A stretch of 64,000 nt of DNA, taken from NCBI GenBank assembly GCA_030544235.1, contig CM060466.1:5113592-5177591 (forward strand), given 5' to 3'. The position numbers were made by a program, and so were the translations under genes. The notes beneath the pieces are model-generated. The model had not been told where the DNA came from. It saw only the letters and a list, made by a program, of their open reading frames with translations, and ran no database searches. This document shows, piece after piece, positions 34,801-47,345 of this stretch. The stretch is from Lepturacanthus savala. Its lineage: Eukaryota; Chordata; Actinopteri; Scombriformes; Trichiuridae. Position 1 is the first letter of the stretch; every line of letters starts with the position of its first letter.

Positions 34801-35576
34801 TTCATCTTACTGTCATCAGACGAAGATCTGAATGTGTTTGACCTGAACAAATACTCTGCTTCAGAGGAGGCTCTTCTGAGGCTGCTGCTACTGGTCAAAG
34901 TCTCCAACAAAGCTCTGTAGGTGCTTAAATAACAGTAGCTAATAACATGCATAAACAACGTAGACATTTTTCAGTCAATATAGTGGAAATATCTGTTTCC
35001 GATCAATGTGCCATGCAAAATTAACTGACATAATCTACTTTTGTTTCTACATTTTGAGGCATTTTATGCTTTTTAAACCTGATGTGGTAGATGGTCAGCA
35101 TCTTAATCCCTACATCACAGAGGCCCCTAGATATCAATTTTTTATCGATGAAAGCACATTTTACTAAATTACTGTGATTGAACATGTTTTTATCTAAATT
35201 TAATTTAATAGACCAATATCCTACTAACATACAGAGAAAGAGAAAGCCTTATTTGTGTTTGTCTTTATCACAAACTCACCTTTAGACTGAGTGGCTGTAA
35301 TCTGTCTAAGAGAAGCTGTGCAGCTCTGTCCTCGGTTCTCATCTCCCAATCCTCTAGTCTGAGAGAGCTGGACCTGAGTTACAATGACCTGCAGGAATCA
35401 GGAGTGAAGCTGATGTCTGTTGGACTGATGAGTCCAAACTGCAGACTGAAGACTCTCAGGTCAGGATTTGTAAATGTATAAAGGCTGATCTGAAGTTTGT
35501 TGTTTTTAAAGCCAAATTTAAGAAGATGATTTAATCACTTGTTGGGTGCTTCAATGAAAGTCTAAAAATACATCAG

Positions 35577-35652
<76 letters not shown>

Positions 35653-38302
35653 GGTTTTGCATTTTGCATATTTTTAGATTGAGTGGCTGTAAACTGTCAG
35701 AGAGAAGCTGTGCAACTCTGTCCTCAGTTCTCACCTCCCAGTCCTTTAGTCTGCGAGAGCTGGACCTGAGTAACAATGACCTACAGGATTCAGGAGTGAA
35801 GCTGCTCTCTGTTGGACTGAAGAGCCCAAACTGCAGATTAAAGACTCTCAGGTCAGGATTTGCAAAGCTGTAAAGGGTGTTGAAGTGTTGCATTGTTTTT
35901 AGAGAAAATTTAAAAATCACTTGTTGGGAGCTACTATGAAAGTACTTACCAAAACATATCAGCACTTAGTGAGTAATGAGTAATGTTTTTGCATATGTCA
36001 ATTTATATTAAATAACCAAGATTCTAATAACATATAGAGAAAGCAAAAGCCTTATTTGTGGTTTATCACTAACTCTCCTTTAGACTAACTGGCTGCAATT
36101 TGTCAGAGAGAAGCTGTGCAGCTCTGTCCTCAGTTCTCATCTTCCAAGCCTCTAGTCTGAAAGGGCTGGACCTGAGTAACAATGGCCTACAGGACTCAGG
36201 AGTGAAGCAGCTGTCTGTTGGACTGACGAGTCCAAACTGCCGACTTGAAACTCTCAGGTCAGGATTTGTAAATATATACTCACTTGTTGGTAACTGCTAT
36301 TAAGGTATTTACAAAAATACATCAGTCACATTACTTTTGCATTTTTAGACTGACTAGCTGTAAACTGTTAGAGAGAAGCTGCGTAGCTCTGGCCTCAGTT
36401 CTCACCTCCCAGTGCTCTAATCTGAAAGAGCTGGACCTGAGTAACAATGATCTGCGGGATTCAGGAGCGAAACAGCTGTCTGTTGGACTGAGGAGTTCAA
36501 ACTGCAGACTGAAAACTCTCAGGTCAGGATTTGTAAATATATAAAGGCTGATATGAAGTGTTGCATTATTTTTTTAAAACATATATATTTAATCACTTGT
36601 TGGCAATTATATATACCAATTGTATTTACCAAAACACATTAGTCACATTATATATACTGATTAATGGCTTTGCATCTTGCACATTTTTAGACTGACTAGC
36701 TGTAAACTGTCAGAGAGAAGCTGTGCAGCTATGTCCTCAGTTCTCACCTCCCAGTCCTGTAGTATGAAAGAACTGGACCTGAGTAACAATGACCTGCAGG
36801 ATTCTGGAGTGAAACAGCTGTCTGTTGGACTGGAGAGTCCAAACTGCAGACTGGAGACTCTCAGGTCAGGATGAATTCATTTTACAATGTATGATGTTTC
36901 AAAAAAGCATTTTTATCAGTGTCTAAAATCTGTGGGACTTCACTATATTTGCATTCCTATGAAATATGTTTATAAAGTTTGTTTACTTCCCCAACAATAA
37001 CCTTCTTCAAGCAAATGTATTATTTAGTTGACTAGTGTGGCTGTTTGTGTTCATGTAGTCTGTCAGGATGTCTGGTCACAGAGGAAGGCTGTGCTTCTCT
37101 GGCCTCAGCTCTGAGATTCAACCTTTCTCATCTGAGAAAGCTGGACCTGAGCTACAACAATCCTGGAGACTCAGGAGTGGAGCTCCTTTCTGCTGTACAG
37201 GAGGATCCACGCTGCAGACTGGAGACTCTCAGGTATGAACAGACAACAAGAGCTCACACACTGATTGTCTGTCACATTAACAAGCTGAGAACTGTTGATT
37301 CATACATACATATAACATGCATTTCGGTTGCATTTAGTTAATTGGTCACATCCAGTGCAAATTGAGCTTGCACCAGTAAAATAAACACATTAATAAAAAC
37401 ACCAACAAATTACTTCCCCTGATTTTAGGTAAATAAATACAATATAATGAAATATGTACATATAATATAAATATTTACATTTAGTATTCATTTATTCCAA
37501 TGACAGGACACTTCTGAAGGTTCATTCTGACTGTTTGTTCCTTCAGGGTGGATCATGGTGGAGAGCAGAGGCTGAGACCTGGTGTGATGAAGTGTAAGTG
37601 TGTGTTCACTTAGATTCATGGAAACCAGGCAGCACATGTTAAAGTCAAGGAGTCATTGAGACGTTTTTATCTCGTTAACAGTCTGTTAATAAAAGAACAG
37701 ATGAGGCATCAGCTGTGTTAGATGATAAACTGCTGCTGTGTTGTGTCTCGTTCTCTCCATCAGACGTCTGTGACCTCACACTGGACACTAACACATTAAA
37801 CAGAAACATCAAACTGTCTAATAACAACAGGACGGTGACAGTAGTGAGAGAACAGCAGCCATATCCTGATCATCCAGAGAGGTTTGATGCGATGCCTCAG
37901 CTGCTGTGTAGCAATGATGTGACTGGTCGCTGTTACTGGGAGGTCGAATGGAGAGGAGACGTTGAAATATCAGTGAGTTACAGAGGAATCAGCAGGAAAG
38001 GAAACAACAATAAATGTTGGTTTGGACGGAATCATCAGTCCTGGAGTCTGAGCTGCTTCGATGGTGGTCGTTACTCTGTGTGTCACAATAACAGAGAAAC
38101 ACTCCTCTCCTCCTCCTTCTCCTCCACTAACAGAGCAGCAGTGTATGTGGACTTTCCTTCTGGTATTCTGTCCTTCTACAAAGTCTCCTCTGACTCACTG
38201 ATCCACCTCCACACCTTCAACACCACATTCACTGAACCTCTGTATCCTGGGTTTGGGTTCTCGTTTGGGTTCTGGTCTGTTTGCTCATTGTCTCTGTGTT
38301 GA
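31803..38302 (+). CDS. NLR-C family receptor B: PYD-FISNA-NACHT-LRR-B30.2 (NLRC3-like)
   Basis: Tandem paralogue of gene A with the same plan. Exons are 31803-32073 (PYD-like, MMEEDLLNLL start), 32397-32504, 32735-32815, 33047-34916 (FISNA-NACHT), six 174-bp LRR exons (35286-35459, 35678-35851, 36084-36257, 36349-36522, 36691-36864, 37059-37232), 37547-37593 and 37764-38302 (PRY-SPRY). All phases agree, giving about 1319 residues and no disruption. Walker A GFAGIGKT, Walker B VLFVIDGLDE and WITTRP are identical to A. Compared with A, the NACHT exon is 27 bp longer (six codons near the start, three near EPAQSCAEQ), there are two more LRR exons, and there is no polyserine. The predicted role is the same: a cytosolic sensor with a PYD-like effector domain at the N-terminus and B30.2 as a possible ligand-binding end. 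Confidence 0.88.
33047..34916 (+). other. FISNA-NACHT exon of NLR gene B
   Basis: It is the counterpart of 20829-22671. The first 1 kb differs from A at only scattered positions, whereas the last 0.8 kb is clearly more diverged (for example YVKMSLINNKKN against HVQMSHINNNTN). It is preceded by acceptor catgtctcacag and ends GCTCT/GTAGGT in phase 2. Confidence 0.88.
35286..37232 (+). repeat. six 174-bp LRR exons of NLR gene B
   Basis: Six exons of identical length and phase. The first five are of the LSGCKLSERSC type and the last is the LSGCLVTEEGC type. Introns carry related sequence (gtcaggatttgtaaatatat), showing that each exon duplicated together with part of its intron. A (TA)n tract at 35583-35650 separates the first two. 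Confidence 0.87.
35581..35650. repeat. (TA)n microsatellite
   Basis: About 34 TA units in the intron between LRR exons 1 and 2 of NLR gene B. It ends 27 bp before the next exon, close to the branch-point and polypyrimidine region. Confidence 0.95.
37764..38302 (+). other. PRY-SPRY (B30.2) exon of NLR gene B
   Basis: Terminal exon encoding the complete domain from DLTLDTNTLNRNIKLSN through GRCYWEVEW to CSLSLC and TGA. The loop that is polyserine in gene A here reads SSSFSSTN. Confidence 0.86.
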
Positions 38303-38567
38303 GTTTAGGAGGAAGAGTCTCCTCCTGTGCAGAGAAACACACACTGATGATGAATACAAATTTTATTTAGTCTGACTTCAACCCTAGAAAAAAAATCTCA
38401 GAAAGTCTTTGAATCATTAAACGTGTAAACGTTCAGCTTTTTGGGTTAAACATTAATAATACATTTATTCATGTAGATAAACAGAAATGTGAATGTTTGT
38501 TTCTTATAGACCTTCATCTTGTTCCTGAAATATGATCCCACTGTTTGTAAATGAGATGTTATTGGAA

Positions 38568-38573
38568 AATAAA
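38568..38573 (+). terminator. polyadenylation signal of NLR gene B
   Basis: AATAAA 266 bp after the stop codon, in the block conserved with the gene A signal. The PACS start codon follows only about 320 bp later. Confidence 0.6.
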
Positions 38574-38819
38574 GCAGTGATACTGAAGCAGGTTTTGTTC
38601 AGTGTTTATCTGTCAGATTCCACTCATACACACTCATATTAGTACTTTAATAATCTACTGAGGTAACCCATATAAGTATGTAGTTCTGCAGTAAAATGTA
38701 CATAAATAGTATGATTTTGTAGTTAAAGTAGTTAAAGTACAGTGTGTGAGAGACTTTCAGTGTCTTTCTGCATCATGACCTGCAACCTCCAGCGTTCTGC
38801 CTCCTCCTCCATGTGTCTG

Positions 38820-39060
38820 ATCGCAGCCCCGCCCCCGCTCACTTCTCACCAGCATCACAGCGACTACTTGCTCTGAAAAAAAGAGAGGATGGCAGCCGTG
38901 GACAGGGTAGGGACCCGGGGGGGAGCGGTGCCGGTGGCAGCGGGGTCCGGGTGCAGGGCCACCGGAGAGCCAGACGGCCACGTCCCGGTACCGATGAACC
39001 TGTTTGCGACCTGGGAGATCGACCGGTCCTCTCCGAGCTGTGTCCCCAGGTAAGAAGATT
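38820..39060 (+). promoter_or_regulatory. GC-rich first exon / promoter region of PACS
   Basis: A local rise in GC and CpG around the start codon, against AT-rich flanks, consistent with a small CpG-island promoter. The ATG at 38889 (GAGGATGGCAG) opens the frame into VPMNLFATWE. Only about 590 bp separates it from the stop of NLR gene B. Confidence 0.5.
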
Positions 39061-42000
39061 ACGGTTCGGTCGAGGAGGAAGCTGCACCTGCTGCAGGTGA
39101 CCATGACAACAATACTCATATAATGTCAATGTCCTCACAAGAAAGGAAGGAGTATGCGAAGGTGCGTGAGAGGGACTGGCTCCTTATTAAACTCCAAAAG
39201 ACTTAAAAAAATAGATAAGAACCATGTCGAAGACGAATGTTTCTGTTTCTCTCTGATCCCTCCATCCGCCACCTGTCACTGACAGATTAGCAGCAGAGTG
39301 ACCATGTGGGGTTAAGAAACGGATAATCCTCTTAAATAGTTGAGTTGCTGAGAAAACGACAACCTATAATTCTTTACAGCAAAGATGACAGCAGAGTGAC
39401 TCCATCAGTGGCAAAAGTTCAGTTGTGGATTCGACGATAGATTATTATCTTTTTAAATCGCGCTCATTTTATTTGTAGCATGATACGATATCGCGAAGCA
39501 GCTAGCTGTAGTTGAAGTGCGGCGGAGTTCCTCCTGGGTCAATTTTAGGACCTCTCTCTCTCTTACTGAGCTGAAAAAGAAAACAAAAAGCTCTTCTTGT
39601 TCTCTTTCATCAAATGATGAAACTTGTACAATTCTGTGTGTTTATTATTGTTAATGAGTCCCATGAAAGTGTTTGCCTTTCTCTCCATGTTTTCCTTGTT
39701 CTCTACTCCGTTTGTGGCTCTCCGATCCAGGCTCAACAATTACTAGTGAAATCTTTAAAAGCAGCATACAGATTCTATTATTTATTATTAAAGTTCAGGT
39801 TTGATTTCATAAACCTGAATATAAATTAATGAATATATGAATATGAATCTTTAATATACCACAATTTACAGTAAACATACATTAAGAGTACCATCAATAT
39901 CTGTCAATATATGAGTTTAGAGTGCAGGTGAGCAGCTGTTAATAGGTGTCCGCAGACCTGCCACCTATCTTAGCAGATGTTAGCAGACCTATTACCACCT
40001 GCTCACCTGTGTTAGCAGATAGTAGATGGTTGGTGTTGACAGGAAGCTGGGCTGTTAAAGGTCCCTGCATGTTCCTGTGATGGTGAGATCCCAGGAGAAA
40101 CGGCTCAACATTGACCCACATGTAATAAACACCAACCCCTCCACCGTCAGTCACCCCTCAACCCCCCGTCCTGATGTCCCTCTCCAGGTTGTGCAGTCTG
40201 ACTCTGAAGAGGTTGATGGTTTTGAGGGAGTTGGACAGAGAGCTGAGCGCAGTCGTCATCGCTGTGAAGATTCAGGTGAGGCATCTGCTGCACCACTGCA
40301 AACACAAAAAAAAATATTGTATCAGAAAAGTCGGTTTATTGACCAGATTTGTTATGAAAATGCTGAGATTCATGTTTTGGACTTCAGTGGAAGATAAAAG
40401 TAAAACGACCGTAGGTTCATCTACACGCTCGGGCTGCTCAGTTGCTGTCTGCTGCCTCACCACTGGATTCCTTTAAATGTCAGAGGTTGAAAATGAAGAG
40501 TCAGAGTTGTCACAGCTCATCTTGAGGGGAACAAGCAAACTTTCATGTCAATAATAGTTATTGAACCTTATTGCTGCTCTGACATTGCCAACAAACCTGT
40601 TAACCTGCTTAAGTTAGGTTGTCCAACAGTGGTTCATGGGTCATGGCTACAACTAACGAATATTCAGTCAGTCAGTCATGACTATGACTATGACTATGAC
40701 TATACCTGCTTATTCCTTGCTAGGGTCATAGGGGTCTGCTACAATCCCAGCGTACTTTAGGTGAGAGGCAGGGTTACATCCCAGACCTGTCGCCAGCCTA
40801 TTTTGGGGCACACACACACCATTCCCTCTCACACTATGGGCAATTTAGAGTCTCCAACTAACCTAAGTATGTCTTTGGACCATGGGAGGAAGGAAACCAT
40901 GGGAAGAAAGGTCCCTGTTCAAGGCCTTGAACCTGTGACCTTCTTGCTGTGAGTCAAGAGTGATACCTACTCCTCCACCATGTTGTCCAGTCCAAATTAC
41001 TTCTCTTGTTATGTCACTCAGCAAACGGAACATCAGAAAATGTTAATCACGACTATCAAACTTTCTTCAGACCCAGATGATATCTTCAAATATCTTGTTT
41101 CATCCAATAAATCATCTAAAATCCTACACCCTACACATGTCATCAGCGTCGGTGTTGGAATTCCATTGATTCATTGTTGATGTTGAGCAATAACTCACCT
41201 GGCTGGATAGTTTGCATGAATATAAATAAGGATGTGATCTGTGTCTGTCTTCATGTTCTTCTCCCAGGGGTCTAAACGAACTTTGAGAACCAATGAGTAT
41301 CTTCTTCCACCAGATGGCCTGATGAAGGCGGATCTGGAGCTCACCTTTTCACTGCAGGTGTCAACAATTCTTCATCAACTGATCTGATAGTCGATTAATC
41401 TATTGATTACTGAAAGGATTAAATGATTAGTTATTTGGTTCATAAAACGGTGGAAAATATCAATGCCTGTTTCCCAAGATGTCTTCTTTTGTCCAGACCA
41501 ACAGTCCACAACAAAGATCATCAGTTTACAATTGTTGAAGACTAAAGAAACCAGCTGGAAACAGAGAATTAGGACATTTTCTTCTTAAAATAACTCAAAT
41601 CAATGAATTGATTATCAAACTAGGTAATGAATAATGTAATAGCCATCAGGGCCTGAGCCCCGAATGGCTCCATAGCATCCCCTACAGTATATCAAACTGA
41701 ATGTACCCGTGTAATTTTTACGTCCACAATCGAATCGTATTCAGTCCAGATGTACAAAAAAGACCCTTTAACCATGTAAACAAAAAAATCCAACAGGAAG
41801 TCAACCATTTTTGATTTACAGCCAAGGTTTTGCACTTTGCAGGCATTTTTGTACCAAACTCCTCCTAGATGGCAGATGTCAAATTTACTCAGTGTTCTCT
41901 AAAGACCTTTATGATCAAAAAGTGGCCAACGTTTTCATCAAACACCATTACCGTAGAGATGTGGAGAATTTTGACATCTTGCTTTAAATCAGAAAGTTGC

Positions 42001-45000
42001 TCAAAGGTTCTTTGATCCCCAATTTGCCCCCCTAACTCTTGTGCTTGATAAATGTCCCTCGTCTTTCCCTCCGGACATGTTGTTGTTAACTTTACGGAGC
42101 ATATTTATCCTATTGCTGAGATCATGTTATATAGATCGCTGCTTCATGTTCTGACAACCATCGAGTACGTTGATGCATCTTTGTACACCTGTGTGAAGCA
42201 CGTCCTCTCTGATCTTTAGTATCCTCACTTCCTGAAGCGGGACGCGAACCGTCTGCACGTGATGCTGCAGAGGAGGAAGAGGTACAAGAACCGAACCATC
42301 CTGGGCTACAAAACCCTGGCGGTGGGCGTCATCAACATGGCCGAGGTACGGCAGCAGCCGGGGGAAGAAGGGTCGGCCCAGAGTGAAATATCTCAGCTGT
42401 TGTTGTGAGATTTTGTGCGGACATTCACTGTCCCCCTCAGGATGAACTGTGTAGTCCACCTCAGCATCCGTGTGTTTGTCCGTCCCAGGTGATGCAGCGC
42501 CCGACAGACAGAGCCCACATTCTCGGTCTCCATAGCAACCTCAAGGATGCTTCGGCGCGTGTGGCGGAGCTGAGTGTGCACGCTCTCTCCAGCCAGCCAA
42601 TCGAACAGGAGGACACGGGTCACCACAGCCACAAGACCAAGGCTTCCGGTAGGTCAACAGTGGCGCTGACCTTCCATTGGCCGGCCATTACATACTGGCT
42701 CCTGATTGGTCCCAGCTCATTGCATTAATTAACATAAATTCATCCATCATGATATTTCACAGCAGCATCGTCAAATACCTGTTAAACCTCTACTGCATCA
42801 AATATTAGACGTGGTTAAAATGTTTTCAATGTTTTATTACTTAAAATAGTAGATATATTAAAAAGTAAGAAAACGTTGTAAACCTAGTCTCAGGATAGTT
42901 TCATGCTATTTAAGCCAATGGGACTCCATTAGGTTGTTACACTAGGAATTTACTATATTTGCATATTGTTGTCATATGGCAACAAATCTTTGTTTTATTA
43001 ATCATATTAAAAAAAAAACCTTTAACATCAAAATTGAATTAAACAAAAAAAAACAACTAGATAGTGAGTTAAATTTTGTATATGGTGCAAATGTTCTAAA
43101 ATTCTAATTAAAGACAACCGTTGGTTGTGAGACAGTGATGCTCACATGTCAAATATGCAGCAAACAGGATATCCTGGTCATGTGACCTTATAAACTGTCT
43201 GTCCTTCAAAATAAAAGCCAATCCTGAACTGAAGCCTGTTAGTTTGCAGTAAACCGGTTCTGTCTATCGTAGATCGGTCTCGTGACGCGGAGAACGACTG
43301 GGAGGACGAGGAGGAGGACAGCTTCTCCTCCGATCAGGAAGGAAGTGATGACGCCGCCGCTCCTCAGGTGACGGACGGATCTGCAGCCCTGATCAGGGGC
43401 GAGTTTAGGCTGTTTCTAGGGGGCGCTTCGCCAAGCTCAGCACATTTAAAAAATATTATATCATGAGAAAAACTGTGCAGTTATGTTGCTCTGCACAACA
43501 CTCTGCTGCCAATCTGGCAACCCTGTGTGTCTGGCAACCGTGCTTCACAACAAGGCTTGTGACCAGCTCAGGTATCAGTTACATCTCATCATCAGCCTTT
43601 TGGAATGAAGATGGGAAAACACTATTTAAAGCAAAGCTGCAACATATACAAAAGTACTAGTTCGCCTCATTTAGTGAAAAATAATGTGCCTCTGTGAACA
43701 CTGGGGGCTGAGCATCCCTAAAGACCAGATGCTGAAATCGCCCCTTGTTTAAAGGACAAGTCTTTAATGAATCTGTCAGAGCACATTTTAGAATTGAGTT
43801 AAATTTCTAGAAAACGCTGAATGTTTTTGCATTGAAATTAAGACGGGCGACACGGTGGTGCAGGGGTTAGCTCTGTTGCCTCACAGCAAGAAGGTCACAG
43901 GTTCAAGACCTCCTTGGTCCTGGGTCTGGGACCTTTCTGTGTGGAGTTTGCATGTTCTCCCCGTGTCTGTGTGGGTTTTCACCAGGTACTCCGGCTTCCT
44001 CCCACAGTCCAAAAACATGCTGAGGTTAATTGGAGACTCTAAATTAACCTGTAGGTGTGAGTGTGTGAGTGAATGGTGTGTGTGCCCCATGATTGGCTGG
44101 AGACCATCTGGGGTGTATCCCTGCCTCTCGCTGTAATGCGCTGGGATTGGCTCCAGCAGACCATGTGACCCTAATGAGGAATAAGCAGGTATAGGTATAG
44201 GTTTTAAATATAAAATCCAGACAGGGTTCACTGTTTTTCCAGCTAAACAACCGTCCTATGATCAGAGGAGAATCAGTGAACAGTCACACCCTCCCTTTCT
44301 CCTCTTGTGTCTCAGGACATGTACGATGATGACGACGATGATCTGCAAGGAAAGACGAAGAAGTGTCACAGGAAAATGAGGACCAACCAGGTGAGGACCA
44401 ATCACAGCAGCTGCAGGAACATACCTCAGTACAACACACCATTACTAATCAATTAGTTGCCAACTATCACATTCTTCTATCATATTAAACTGATGATCTT
44501 TGTGTTGGGGACTGTTGGTCTAGACATTTTAGGTTGAATCTTTAGCTTTGGGAAACACTGATCCACATTTTACAAGCAAACAACTAATCAATTAATTGTT
44601 TCCATAATAAACAACCTGATGGTAAACTTTATTAACCACTATTGATCTGTTTGTTGTGTCGTTCAGCAGCGGAACTTTAAACAGAAGTTTGTGGCTCTGC
44701 TGAAGAGATTCAAAGTCACCGATGAGGTTTGTTGTCAACAGCTGCATTTTTAAAGAAATGATGCACCATATTGGATTTTTGCAGGTGTTTCCCACTCATT
44801 TTGGGTGATTCCAGTATTTTTATATGGAGTCTCCACTTTATATGGAGTCTAAACTCCAGGGTCCTTAAGATTGCTCTACTAATCATGTACAAATATAGTC
44901 AAGCTATACATCAAATTAAACAGGAGAAACTCCACTACAAGCACATATAAGTCATATTTACACACACCAAACACAACTCCAACACTAAGCTAAATAATTA

Positions 45001-47308
45001 ACAAATATGAAAATCGGTATACGACCACAAAGCCGACCCACCCGCCACATTTTGATGGCTAGCGCTCTGATACTTCATGTTATACAAACAAATGACATCT
45101 CATATGAAAGCTGAGACTGTGATGAGTCCAACGGTATCATCAGTGTGGCTTTATGACAAAAACTCAGTAAACTAGCAGCCAAAAAACACTACAGTAAAAA
45201 GTCGCTTGTTTGAAGCGACTAACAAAAAATGTGTTTTTTTGTTGCTGTTTTGGGATGAAAATGTTTATTTGAGATCAATAAATGGTCGTTTAGTGTCGAC
45301 CAACATCTGAGATATACCCGACTTACTACAGGTATGTCCTAAACCTAAAAAAGGGCTGGAGGTCAAGGGGTTAATTCTAACAGTCACTTCAAGTCTGATA
45401 TTCTAAATATCCTCATTAATCAGTCCTGATCTCTCATTCTGCTGAGATGTGAAGAAGAAGCTCCACATTCTCCCGGTCGATGCCGATCGGCCGTATAAAG
45501 CATCGTTTCATCACTGATCAGATCGTGCTACTGCAGGTTCTGGACTCGGACCCGGTGGGTCAGAGTCAGGAGACGGAGGAGGACCTGGACCTTCTGTACG
45601 ACAGCTTGGAGGTTTGTAACCCCAGCGACAGCAGCCCTGAGCTGGACGACGACGACAGCATCCTCAGCACGCCCAAACCCAAACTCAGGTCCGTCCTTTA
45701 AACGTTTCAGTCCCACGTCTCTGTTCATCCATCACTTATCGCTTCATCTCTTTAATTCCACAAATCCACCAAGATGTTGTTGATAATCACACGTTAATGG
45801 GCTGATATCTGACTCCAGGCCGTTCTTCGAGGAGGTTTCTCAGTCCAGCCCTCGCACTGAGACCAGGAGTCTTCACGGCCAGAGAGAACAAACTGCAGCT
45901 GTGAGTAACTTCCGCAACATCTGGCACAAACACATGCGGCACAACCAATATAATACCTAAAATACAAATAAATCAATGTTTAAATGTCTTTTCTTTTACA
46001 TATGTTACTGTACGTTGAGGTACAAGCAGGTGTTTTACTGTATAAACACACAATACAATACAAATATGTAAACACTGTTGTTTTCTGATATGCTGATTAT
46101 AGAAGTCACCGCCCGACGCGTCTTCTCTTTATTCCAAAAAGAACATTGTCTAAAACCTGCGGAATCCCATCTCTGGAGGCCATATTAACACCTCTCCCTC
46201 CTCCCAAACATCTTCTATCGATGCTTTTCTTGAGTCCAGTCCTGTGAACATGGTTCACACCTGGTCAAACTATCTCTGTTTGGTCAAAACAGCTCATCAT
46301 TTGTTCGTATTCCTGATGGTCAGCTGCCTTAACCTGCCTTAAATTGCTCTACTAGTCATGTATAAATATAGTCAAGCTATACATCAAATTAAACAGGAGA
46401 AACTCCACGTATCAAACACACACACATACACACTTAAGCCATATTTGGGGTCACATATTTCAAACCAACCCTAGGAGGACACCACTTTTGGAACGGTTCA
46501 GAGAGATGCAGGTGGGTGGAATATATTAATATATTGTTGTGGAATTGACAATGTTTAGCAAATGTCTCATGACATATTAGCATGCTAATCTCTGTTTTAG
46601 AGTTAGCATAAAACACACTCAAAGTATAATTGGAGTATGTAAACTTGTGTATTGTGAGAATCCAAAACCTGGTGAAGGGACAAAGGACATATAACAAAAA
46701 CAATGTTTTATATAATAAAAATAGTCATTTATTGCTTATCGGCTTATCTCTTTATCGTCTTTGTGTCTCGTAAGTGCAGCATGAACAAAAAATGACAAAC
46801 ATTTTGTTTTTCTTATTTCTACCTGGGACACAAACTCTTTGATAGTTGGAGAATCACCCACTACTAGCAGTACCTGATTATTAAGACAATTTAAAGAAAG
46901 CACGCCTCTGACCTCTGACCTGGGCTGCAGGCCTTTCAACCCCTTTGGCCATTTTTACCATCATCACATGGACTTGGCCACAAGCTTTCATTCTGACAGG
47001 ATTTACATTCATATAGCATCACATTTCACAAGACATGAGACATTATTACTCCAAACAAGTAGGGTTCTTGTAAAATACACTACAACACATTACTACCATA
47101 TAAAATTGTCAATTAATAAGTCTGATTCGATGCCAAAAGCGAATTTTGAGCGTAGCTGGATTAAACTGTGTAATGTAACGGCTCTGATTGGGTCTGATCC
47201 ACAGACTGAGCTGCTGTCTGCAGTGAACCCTGCAGATCCAGGACCTGGACTCCCTGCTGAGTCCAGAGCAGAGGAGGCCGGTGCTGAGGTGAGTTTGACT
47301 CGCTCGTT

Positions 47309-47345
<37 letters not shown>

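Noticed and set aside
38757..39138. Minus-strand ORFs over PACS exon 1
   Set aside because: GC-rich shadows of the plus-strand exon, which has the conserved PMNLFATWE motif, a correct donor and phase into exon 2.
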